This document shows, one piece after another, positions 1 through 5,937 of a stretch of 5,982 nucleotides of DNA (its first letter is position 1; each line of letters opens with the position of its first letter). A program made the position numbers and the translations under genes. The stretch is from M3007 sp964392655 (GTDB lineage Bacteria > Bacteroidota > Bacteroidia > Chitinophagales > Saprospiraceae): NCBI GenBank assembly GCA_964392655.1, contig CAYMQY010000244.1, positions 1 to 5,982 of the forward strand. Direction: 5' to 3'. The notes under the pieces were generated by a model, which searched no databases, was not told the origin of the DNA, and worked only from the letters and a program-made list of their open reading frames with translations.

Positions 1-455
1 TCACCGCCGCGCAGGTGAATAACGGCTCCACCGACAACTGCGGCACCGTGAACCTAGTCGGCGTTTCTCCCAGCAGTTTCACTTGTGCCGACATCGGTGC
101 GAACACGGTGACACTCACCGTCAACGACGGCCACGGCAACACCGCCACTTGTTCGGCGACGGTCACGGTCAGCGACGCCACACTGCCGACAGCCGTTTGC
201 AAAAACGCAACGGTGAACCTGAGCGGCAACAGCGCAAGTGTCACCGCCGTCCAAATCAACAACGGCTCTACCGACAATTGTGGCTCCGTGAATCTCGTCG
301 GCGTTTCGCCCAACAGTTTCACCTGCGCCGACATCGGCGCGAACACGGTGACACTCACCGTCAACGACGGCCACGGGAACCCTGCCACCTGCACCGCCAT
401 CGTGACGGTCAGCGACGCTACTCCGCCGACAGCCGTTTGTCAAAACGCAACGGTG
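1..455 (+). repeat. 240-bp tandem coding repeat, two close copies
   Basis: Positions 1-240 and 241-455 align with no indel at a period of exactly 240 bp (80 codons). The stretch 301-360 differs from 61-120 at only about five sites, mostly silent, while the beginning of each unit and the region after the shared GGCCACGG are more diverged. After about 455 the third unit keeps the protein motif but not the nucleotide identity. The pattern fits a relatively recent duplication or gene conversion inside the older module array. These repeats are coding and are not a CRISPR or satellite. Confidence 0.88.
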
Positions 456-2438
456 GAAATTCAGGCCAACGAACAGGGTACCATCGCTGCAAGCGCCATC
501 AACAACGGCTCCTCAGACAACTGCGGCATCCAGAGCCTGACGTTGAACCGAACCACGTTCGATTGTGCCGACCTCGGCACCGTGACCGTCACGCTGACCG
601 CCACCGATGTGAACGGCCTGAGCAATACCTGTACCGCTACCGTCACCGTCACCGACCCGAACAGTTTCTGCTGCGCTGCTCCTTCGGCCATCTGCAAAGC
701 GGCGACCGTAGTGCTCAATGCCGCCGGGCAAGCCACTATCACCGTGGCAGATGTGAATAACGGCAGTACCCACGAGTGCGGCTTGCAAGGCATGGCAGTC
801 AGTCCCACATCGGTCAACTGCGCCAACATTGGCGCCGTTACCGTCACGCTCACGGTAACCGATGTGAACAACGCTTCCAGCCAGTGCACAGCCCTCGTGA
901 CGGTGCAGGACAACGCCCTGCCCACCATCGCCTGCCCCAACGCCGTGACTGTGACCTGCTCCGCCGCCGTGCCTGCGGTGGACCTTACTACCGTGACAGC
1001 CAACGACAACTGCGGCTCCCCCGCAAAATCTCATCTGGGCGATGCCACGAGCAACCAGACCTGCACCAACCGCAAAACCGTCACCCGAACCTATCGGGCA
1101 ACCGACGGCTCGGGTAACAGCAACACCTGCTCACAGGTGATCACCGTGTTCGACAACGTGCTGCCCGTGTTTACTTTCGTTCCGGCCAACGTGACGGTAC
1201 AGTGCAACAGTATTCCCGCCGTAGGCAGCCCCACGGCTTCCGACGACTGCGGTGGAGCGGTGACGATCGCCTACAACGGTCAGACTCAAACCAACGGCAA
1301 CTGCTCGGATTCGTACACCCTCACCCGCCAGTGGACGGCCACCGATGCCTGCGGCAATACCAAAACCGCCACTCAGCGCATCAACGTAATTGACACGCAA
1401 AAGCCGAACTTCACGGCCACACCTGCCAACGTGACGGTGCAGTGTGACGCTATTCCGACTCCGGCTTCTCCAACAGCAACGGACAATTGCGATGCAGTCG
1501 TAGCCGTGACCTACAACGGCCAGACGCAAACCAACGGGTCCTGCCCTAACGCCTACACGCTAACTCGCCGCTGGACGGCTGCCGATAACTGCGGCAACAC
1601 CAAAACCGTGACCCAACGTATCACCGTGGTGGACAACGACAAACCTGTATTCACTTCATTTCCGGAAAACACCACCATCGCCTGCAACGAGACGCTGCCC
1701 GCAGTGGGCAGTCCTACGGCCTCCGACGGCTGCGGAACAGTCACGGTGACGTACCTCGGTCAAAGCACTACGAGCGGCAACTGCCCCGGCAACTACCAGA
1801 TCAAACGCTCCTGGCGCGCTACCGACGTCTGCGGAAACAGCACGGTAGCCATACAGACGATCCAGGTTCAGGACACAGGCGTGCCGGTATTCACTTCGAC
1901 CCCGGCCGACGTGACCATCCAGTGTGGCCAGCCGCTGCCGCCGCTGGTGAACCCGACAGCCTCGGATGCCTGCGGATATGCCTTCGTAACATTTTTGGGC
2001 AATGTCCCTTCGGGCAGCGGCTGCGTCGCCGACTACACGGTGACGCGCACCTGGCGCGCGGAAGATTTGTGTGGCAACTCGGCAACGACTTCTCAGGTGA
2101 TTACGGTGCAGGGGAACAACAGCGCGGAAGAAGAGGGCGCGGAAAACCGGGACGGTACTCGTCTGACCACTGCAAGTCGTCCGGCGAATCTGGCGCTGCA
2201 ACCCAACCCAACCACCGATCGCATCTGGATTGACCTGTCTGACTTTTCCGGCGAGGCGGTGACGGTTTCGATTTTCAGCGACCTGGGGCAGTTGATTTGG
2301 GAGCGCCGCATTCCGGCAGTGGAAAAACAGAAGATTTCGGTCAGCCTGCGGGAGGCGGGGGCCGCGGCGGGTGTTTATACCGTCAGTGTGCGTACGACCG
2401 ACACGCTTGTAGCCAAGCGGGTGGTTTTGATGGAATAG
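1..2438 (+). CDS. T9SS-exported multi-module HYR/Ig-like surface protein, 3' part (5' end outside window)
   Basis: This is the C-terminal part of a large secreted or cell-surface protein, probably an adhesin-like or matrix protein; the exact role is unknown. The frame is open to the window's left edge, and the GTG at 15 lies inside a repeat, so it is not the real start. Residues below are counted from that GTG. Residues 1-300 hold four ~80-residue modules with recurring NNGSxDNCG, CADIG and TVTLTV motifs and about four Cys each. Residues 303-700 hold five HYR-like modules with the pattern P-ANVTVQC, PTASDxCG, YxGQ, YTLTRxW and CGNTKT. An acidic Ser/Glu linker follows (about 701-720). Residues about 724-807 form a T9SS type A sorting domain: QPNPTTD, then IFSDLGQLIWE, then GVYTVSV, and a terminal KRVVLME. 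The domain is known to be recognised by the T9SS outer-membrane machinery. Seen: modules and tail. Inferred: surface location and adhesion. The stop is TAG at 2436-2438. Confidence 0.92.
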   Translation, partial: TAAQVNNGSTDNCGTVNLVGVSPSSFTCADIGANTVTLTVNDGHGNTATCSATVTVSDATLPTAVCKNATVNLSGNSASVTAVQINNGSTDNCGSVNLVGVSPNSFTCADIGANTVTLTVNDGHGNPATCTAIVTVSDATPPTAVCQNATVEIQANEQGTIAASAINNGSSDNCGIQSLTLNRTTFDCADLGTVTVTLTATDVNGLSNTCTATVTVTDPNSFCCAAPSAICKAATVVLNAAGQATITVADVNNGSTHECGLQGMAVSPTSVNCANIGAVTVTLTVTDVNNASSQCTALVTVQDNALPTIACPNAVTVTCSAAVPAVDLTTVTANDNCGSPAKSHLGDATSNQTCTNRKTVTRTYRATDGSGNSNTCSQVITVFDNVLPVFTFVPANVTVQCNSIPAVGSPTASDDCGGAVTIAYNGQTQTNGNCSDSYTLTRQWTATDACGNTKTATQRINVIDTQKPNFTATPANVTVQCDAIPTPASPTATDNCDAVVAVTYNGQTQTNGSCPNAYTLTRRWTAADNCGNTKTVTQRITVVDNDKPVFTSFPENTTIACNETLPAVGSPTASDGCGTVTVTYLGQSTTSGNCPGNYQIKRSWRATDVCGNSTVAIQTIQVQDTGVPVFTSTPADVTIQCGQPLPPLVNPTASDACGYAFVTFLGNVPSGSGCVADYTVTRTWRAEDLCGNSATTSQVITVQGNNSAEEEGAENRDGTRLTTASRPANLALQPNPTTDRIWIDLSDFSGEAVTVSIFSDLGQLIWERRIPAVEKQKISVSLREAGAAAGVYTVSVRTTDTLVAKRVVLME
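1155..2114 (+). repeat. Array of HYR-like modules of exactly 240 bp each
   Basis: Four consecutive modules (1155-1394, 1395-1634, 1635-1874, 1875-2114) have the same 80-codon length. Each carries PVFT or PNFT near the start, VTVQC or VTIQC, PTASD or PTATD, a central Tyr-x-Gly or Phe-x-Gly, a Cys about 12 residues later, then RxWxAxDxCGN. A related first module lies at about 921-1154. Conservation at the protein level is strong, and the first two units also share long nucleotide identities such as the CAGACxCAAACCAACGG region. I assign them to the HYR-like Ig-fold group by motif; a profile search was not possible. Confidence 0.8.
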
Positions 2439-2455
2439 GTTTTTTGCGAAAGTAA

Positions 2456-3604
2456 TCAACCCTTTTCCGCCCAGGGCCGGCCGGATGTGCCGAAAGGCGG
2501 CATCAACAAATCGGGAGTTTCCTGGTAGCACCGGAACAGGTCGGCAATAAAGTGCAGGCGATCGCCCAGATCGGCCCAATCAATAGCGCCGGTTTCGGAC
2601 AGGCTGTCGGGCGTGGGGTCAATTTTTTTGAGCAAGGCGATCAGGTCGGGATGCATTAGCGTATTCAATCGGACAGGAAAACGGTTTTTCAAATCTTTGC
2701 CAAGGTGCAGTTTGGAACCTTGGGGAAAGCCGAGTTCCATCAGATTGGCGGTGAGAAACAAACGGATATGATGTCGGGCTGTCTTTGTAAACACTTCGAT
2801 GGCTTTGTCCAGCGGAGTCGGTCGGTTGAACAAACCGGAGTACAACGCTGCCAGGTAGTCCAGCCAGCCCTGGTTGGGAAACAGCGTGCGGAGCAGTTTT
2901 TGCTTGAACAGTTTGCCGTCAATGACCGAAGCCTCCAGCGCTTCCCGGATTTCGGGTTGGAGGCGGGTTTGTTCGTGAAAACCGATTTCGATGTTGGCCA
3001 GCAAAACCAGCTCGGCTTTTTTCTTCTCATCGGGTTCAAAAAAAGCCTCGTAATAGCGGGAAAAAGCCTGATTCAAATAGCGCTGTCCATCGGGCGGATC
3101 GCCGGGCCGCAGTGTTTTGCAAAAGCCGGCAATGTGTTCGGGCTGCCGGGAAGAGTCGTTTCCGCAGGTTTGGATGAACCGGGCAAACTCGCGGCCGATT
3201 TCGGCATACACTTTTTGGTTGCCGCGAGCCACGGCATTGCCGGCCCGGTTCATGGCTGCCTGAGGGTTGGCACATTCCCAAATCAGTTTGACAATCCCTT
3301 TTTTGTCCATGCGGGCACCTTTCAGCAGGGCGCTTTCAACCAGATTTTCAAGCATTGTGCTCAGGGCAGGCACGGCGGTAAGTTTATCTTCCAATGCCCG
3401 GGCAAGGTCTTCGCTTCTGATCGTCTGGCCTGCCTGCCGGGAAGCCCACGTCGCGAACGTACACCAGTTGGCGCAAGGGCCAAGGCGTTTTGTCAGCAGC
3501 AGGGACAGCTCGTGGTAACTCTGCGTGATCTGGTAGTTGCGTTGTACAGGCTCCCTGTCGTTTGCAATACGATCAACCTCGGTCAGGGTAGTAAACTGCG
3601 TCAT
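2456..3604 (-). CDS. Conserved-looking 382-residue protein of unknown function
   Basis: This is a complete cytoplasmic-type protein with no signal peptide and no evident membrane segment. I do not recognise a named family, although the motifs YHELSLLL (residues 30-37), GPCANWCTFATWASRQAG (42-59) and ANIEIGFHEQTRLQPEI (203-219) resemble uncharacterised bacterial proteins I recall, especially actinobacterial ones; this is not verified. The sequence looks mainly helical. His/Glu positions H31-E32, E206, H210-E211 and H278-H279, and Cys44/Cys48, could be ligand or catalytic residues, but that is inference. The start is well fixed: an in-frame TGA at 3626-3628 lies seven codons upstream, and this ATG is the only good start after it. 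An A-run, not a Shine-Dalgarno, precedes it, as is common in Bacteroidota. The stop is TGA at 2456-2458, 17 nt from the convergent stop of the neighbouring surface protein. It probably has its own promoter, because a long palindrome separates it from the minus-strand gene upstream. Confidence 0.85.
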   Translation of the reverse strand: MTQFTTLTEVDRIANDREPVQRNYQITQSYHELSLLLTKRLGPCANWCTFATWASRQAGQTIRSEDLARALEDKLTAVPALSTMLENLVESALLKGARMDKKGIVKLIWECANPQAAMNRAGNAVARGNQKVYAEIGREFARFIQTCGNDSSRQPEHIAGFCKTLRPGDPPDGQRYLNQAFSRYYEAFFEPDEKKKAELVLLANIEIGFHEQTRLQPEIREALEASVIDGKLFKQKLLRTLFPNQGWLDYLAALYSGLFNRPTPLDKAIEVFTKTARHHIRLFLTANLMELGFPQGSKLHLGKDLKNRFPVRLNTLMHPDLIALLKKIDPTPDSLSETGAIDWADLGDRLHFIADLFRCYQETPDLLMPPFGTSGRPWAEKG

Positions 3605-3797
3605 GGCATTTTTTGGCCGTGAAGATCAATTAAATTAACTCAAGTTGACAGCTCCTTTTGCCCAGGATATTATTTGTTCTTCGGTATAGTGGAGAGGTTG
3701 GCAGGTTCACCCAGATAGCACAGATTTTCACAGATATTTTTTGAATCAATCTGTGAGAATCTGTGCTATCTGTGGTGAACTACTCACACACGTGTAT
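3605..3797. other. Intergenic region with palindrome
   Basis: There is no credible gene here. It should hold the promoter and leader of the 382-residue minus-strand gene, but I found no convincing Bacteroidota -7/-33 pair (TAnnTTTG with an upstream TTTG). The main feature is the palindrome at 3706-3779. Confidence 0.6.
3706..3779. repeat. Long imperfect palindrome of ATCTGTG-type units
   Basis: The left arm (3706-3735, 30 nt) and right arm (3749-3779, 31 nt) are inverted copies with one substitution and one single-base indel. They flank a 13-nt loop (3736-3748). Each arm is itself a short tandem array: ATCTGTG recurs every 9-10 nt in the right arm, and its complement CACAGAT or CAGAT recurs in the left. 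The element begins about 18 nt beyond the out-of-frame sorting-domain tail of the minus-strand composite gene. It could form a strong hairpin in RNA or a cruciform in DNA. It has no T-tract after the stem on either strand, so a classical intrinsic terminator is not supported. I recall similar ATCTGTG strings as dispersed intergenic repeats in Bacteroidota; this needs a search. Confidence 0.88.
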
Positions 3798-3840
3798 TCA
3801 CTCCACCAGCACCACTCGCGTCGCCACTACCCCACCCGAT
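3798..3840 (-). pseudogene. Out-of-frame remnant of a T9SS sorting-domain tail
   Basis: In the frame one step off the composite gene's frame, the last codons before TGA at 3798-3800 read VVATRVVLVE. This matches the end of the sorting domain of the plus-strand surface protein (LVAKRVVLME). The composite gene's own frame stops earlier, at TAG 3827-3829, so the tail is not translated with it. The body of the sorting domain (PNPTTD and IFSDLGQ equivalents) is absent. I read this as a deletion scar that fused the last HYR module to the final strand of the sorting domain out of frame. An assembly error is the alternative. Confidence 0.6.
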
Positions 3841-4499
3841 CCGCGACCGAAGCGGTATTTCCGCACAGGTCTTCGGCCTCCCAGGTTCGCGTCACGGTGA
3901 TACTCAGCGTGGCCGTTTTCGTATTGCCGCACGCATCGGTGGCCGTCCATTGGCGTACAAGTGTGTACTTGTCGGCACACAGGACGTTGGTCACGCTCTG
4001 CCCGTTGTACACAACGGTCACTGCACCACCGCAACCGTCGGTGGCCGTGGCGGTACCTACCGCAGGAATGCTGTTGCACTGCGCTAATACGTTGGCAGGT
4101 ACCGAAGTGAAGTTGGGCTTCACATCATCGAACACCGTGATGACTTGCGCGCAAGTGCTGCTGTTGCCCACGCGGTCGGTAGCGCGGTATGTGCGCGTGA
4201 CGGTCCTGCGGTTGGCGCAGGTCTGGTTGGTCGTCGCGTCGCCGTCGTGGGTTTTGGTAGCCCCTCCGCAGTTGTCCGAAGCCGTGACCGAAGCCAGGTT
4301 GACGGCAGGTATTTGCGAAGCGCAAACAACAAGGACCGGATTCGGGCAGGTAATGCCGGGTGCACTCAGCAAGGTGATGGGCGCCTCCTGGTTCGTAACG
4401 GCCTGGCAACCGTCGGCGGTGGTAAGTTTGGTGACGATGAGGGTGCCTGCGTCGGGAGCGGGAATATTGAAGGTGGCCATACCCATGTTTACCGTGCTG
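3827..4499 (-). CDS. HYR-module C-terminal half of composite secreted protein (continues from 4600-5643)
   Basis: This is the second half of the gene that begins at 5643. The frame enters from the gap with STVNMGMATF, a string also present at the end of the other half, and continues in frame once the duplicated 55 nt are merged. It contains an unassigned stretch (TLIVTKL... to about ITLLSAPG), then two HYR-like modules closely related to residues 303-458 of the plus-strand surface protein: shared NQTCxNRxTVTRTYRATD, VITVFD, VQC/AQCNSIPAVG, and RQWTATDACGNTKTAT. After LSITV it jumps directly to TRTWEAEDLCGN, which in the paralogue lies about 218 residues further on, so nearly three modules are missing. 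It then runs into TAG at 3827-3829 without a sorting domain. Without that domain, T9SS export would be expected to fail, so the gene may be decaying. Confidence is high for the reading frame and homology, lower for function. Confidence 0.75.
3888..3903 (-). other. In-frame deletion junction between HYR modules
   Basis: On the minus strand the codons for SITV run straight into TRTWEAEDLCGN. In the plus-strand paralogue, the equivalents of these strings sit at residues about 455-458 and 677-688. A short shared ACSGTGACG-like motif occurs at both paralogous sites, which would suit recombination between repeats. The exact breakpoint cannot be placed within a few bases. Confidence 0.6.
4445..4499. 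repeat. Left copy of exact 55-nt duplication flanking gap
   Basis: These 55 nt are identical base for base to 4600-4654. They directly abut the run of Ns, and on the minus strand encode STVNMGMATFNIPAPDAG. Confidence 0.97.
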
Positions 4500-4599
4500 N
4501 NNNNNNNNNNNNNNNNNNNNNNNNNNNNNNNNNNNNNNNNNNNNNNNNNNNNNNNNNNNNNNNNNNNNNNNNNNNNNNNNNNNNNNNNNNNNNNNNNNN
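4500..4599. other. Assembly gap of 100 Ns (probably spurious)
   Basis: Exactly 100 Ns are flanked by an exact 55-nt duplication whose copies touch both edges. This is what results when two contigs that overlap by one k-mer (k = 55 is a common assembler setting) are scaffolded with a default-size gap. Merging the copies removes 155 nt and restores one minus-strand frame; leaving them in shifts the frame, because 155 is not divisible by three. Confidence 0.93.
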
Positions 4600-4654
4600 G
4601 CCTGCGTCGGGAGCGGGAATATTGAAGGTGGCCATACCCATGTTTACCGTGCTG
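4600..4654. repeat. Right copy of exact 55-nt duplication flanking gap
   Basis: Identical to 4445-4499 and starts at the first base after the Ns. On the minus strand it encodes the last 18 codons of the N-terminal half of the composite gene. Confidence 0.97.
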
Positions 4655-5643
4655 CCGGCTGTTTGCGGCGTGCCGCCGTTGATGGCATACATGGCAAATA
4701 TATCTTCGGCGTTGACACCGAAAGGTGTCCGGTTTTTGTACCAGGAAATTTTGTAGTCAAAATAAGAAGCCGACAGCACGTCCAGATCGCCGTCGTCGTC
4801 CAAATCCGCCACACATACCGAACTGGCATAATCTGCCGAGGTGCTGATGGGCGTTTGCGCGGTAAAGCCCCCGTTGCCGTCGTTTTTGTACCAGACGATT
4901 TGGTCATCAAAACTGGAAGCCGACAACACGTCTATGTCGCCGTCCAGATCAGCCGCATATGTCGAGCGGGGACCATACGCCACCGCGCTGATGGGAGGCT
5001 GCGTTTCAAAACTCTGGGCCTGCACGAAGCCATTGAGTGTCAGCGTGACATCCGAGCCGGGGCAAACCGGCGTGATGGGGGCAAGGCTGATATCTTCCAG
5101 ATCGCTGAACATGCGCCTCGCGCGCACCCTGGCTATAGCGGCGGTATCGCGCAGCAGTTGATCCGGCATTTCGGGCGGCCAGGTGAGCCGGTAACAGCGT
5201 TTGCCGTCCGCAAGGATTACATACAACCATACCGTGTGGTCATTTTCTGCCAGACATCCCCCTCCCAGATAGCGGAAAGGAATATCGGCCTCTCTGGGTA
5301 ATCGGAAAAACCGATGGGTTCGCTTGTGAAACAGATTAATCTGGTCTTGCGCCATTACACAGAGGAACTCGCCGGCATCACACACGTCAAGCACCTGGTT
5401 GTCGGAAAGCGAATGCGGGTCGTAAGCGTCGTTTTTGAACGCGACAAACTCATAACCATCGTAGCGGTTCAAGCCGTTTTTGGTGCAAAACCACAGAAAC
5501 CCGTCGCGATCCTGGCAACTGCCCCAAATAAATCCCTGTGATAGGCCCTGTTCAATGGATACTACCTCCAGTCGGGGCGATTGCGCCCCGGCGGCTACAG
5601 TTCCAAAGCCGAACAAACAGACAGTCAACAACAGGCGATACAT
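4600..5643 (-). CDS. Composite secreted protein, N-terminal half: signal peptide, Reg_prop segment, FG-GAP/VCBS-like repeats
   Basis: The start chosen is ATG 5643-5641 because it begins a clear signal peptide (MYRLLLTVCLFGFGTVAAGA, cleavage likely before Q21). The longer frame up to 5823 would cross an intrinsic terminator. Residues about 30-72 show a two-component-regulator propeller motif: EQGLSQGFIW, QDRDGFLWFCTKNGLNRYDG, and DPHSLSDNQV. In known proteins this begins a long periplasmic sensor of hybrid histidine kinases. Here the propeller-like region stops by about residue 180. A short PVCPGSDVTLTLNGF scrap (192-206) follows, then two FG-GAP/VCBS-like repeats (about 206-304) with calcium-loop-like ADLDGDIDVL and ADLDDDGDLDVL, each followed by SAS and a WYKN. 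The first loop is two residues shorter than the second. Residues 305-348 are unassigned and enter the gap. A weak -7-like TACATTTC lies at 5691-5684, with no good -33 match. No kinase follows. It may be a fused, decaying or misassembled gene. Confidence 0.75.
4732..5028 (-). repeat. Two FG-GAP/VCBS-like repeats within the composite gene
   Basis: Two units of about 50 residues each share QxPIS, a Y/C-x-ADLD acidic loop, DVLSAS, FD and the WYKN end. Such repeats are known to form beta-propeller blades with calcium-binding loops in secreted proteins. A complete propeller usually needs about seven blades, so two units are a fragment. Confidence 0.75.
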
Positions 5644-5931
5644 AGCGGAAAGGCACCGCAAAGAACGGGGAAGAAACCAATCGGAAATGTATACTGCACA
5701 GAAAAGAACATGAAATCGAGATGGCGGGGTTGTGTCAAAAGGGTAAGGAGGCAAGAGACGTCGCAAATTTTTCACCGCCATAAAAAAAGCCCCCCTCCAT
5801 CTTACGGAGAGAGGCCATCCCAAAAACCGATTTTAAAGTATGCTAAATAAGGTTGAGCGGGTTTGGCAGGTTTGGCGGGTTTAACGGGTTTTAACCCGTT
5901 AAACCCGCTCAACCCGCCCACCAGTTAAACC
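5644..5931. other. Intergenic region with terminator and palindrome
   Basis: The region between two minus-strand genes contains the terminator at 5782-5815 and a palindromic array mostly at 5845-5937. The leader of the composite gene occupies about 5644-5780. I see no credible coding sequence or RNA gene. Small open frames here are chance. Confidence 0.6.
5782..5815 (-). terminator. Rho-independent terminator for the upstream minus-strand gene
   Basis: Read on the minus strand, GCCTCTCTCC (5815-5806), a 7-nt loop (5805-5799) and GGAGGGGGGC (5798-5789) form a 10-bp stem with two G-U pairs. Seven Ts follow (5788-5782). It lies after the gene that ends at 5932 and before the signal-peptide start at 5643, so the composite gene should have its own promoter between about 5644 and 5781. 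Confidence 0.8.
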
Positions 5932-5937
5932 TTATTT
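5845..5937. repeat. Palindromic array of 9-nt GGTTTRRCG-type units
   Basis: The outer arms AAATAAGGTT (5845-5854) and AACCTTATTT (5928-5937) are perfect inverted copies. The core arms, 16 nt at 5875-5890 and 5893-5908, are also perfect around a 2-nt centre. Between them, the left side is a clean 9-nt tandem series starting at 5851, 5860, 5869, 5878 and 5887 (GGTTGAGCG, GGTTTGGCA, GGTTTGGCG, GGTTTAACG, GGTTTTAAC). The right side is the inverted series with one unit a base short. The right outer arm contains the stop codon of the gene ending at 5932. It should fold into a long hairpin at the 3' end of that gene's transcript. Confidence 0.9.

Noticed and set aside
15..17. GTG as the start of the plus-strand surface protein
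   Set aside because: The frame is open upstream to the window edge, and the position corresponds to an Ile codon inside the next repeat unit (255-257).
1..480. Regular repeats that might suggest a CRISPR array
   Set aside because: The period is 240 bp, the whole unit is coding, and no short repeat/spacer alternation is present.
1656..2579. 307-codon minus-strand open frame inside the HYR modules
   Set aside because: Arg/Gly/His-rich low-quality translation typical of an antisense shadow of GC-rich repeats; it runs across the stops of both real genes.
2705..3622. 305-codon open frame on the plus strand, antisense to the 382-residue gene
   Set aside because: It mirrors the minus-strand gene, has no recognisable motifs or signal, and the opposite strand codes for a better-bounded protein with coherent motifs.
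3706..3779. Palindrome as a classical rho-independent terminator
   Set aside because: No T-tract follows the stem on either strand and the 13-nt loop is long; a terminating role is possible but not supported.
3741..4625. Plus-strand open frame across the gap
   Set aside because: It depends on reading through Ns and is antisense to clear HYR modules.
5691..5760. TTGACA-like string on the minus strand as a sigma70-type promoter for the composite gene
   Set aside because: No suitably spaced TATAAT-like box, and Bacteroidota use a different consensus; the TACATTTC nearby is only a weak match.
5644..5823. Upstream extension of the composite gene to ATG 5823
   Set aside because: It crosses an intrinsic terminator and places the signal peptide internally at residue 61.
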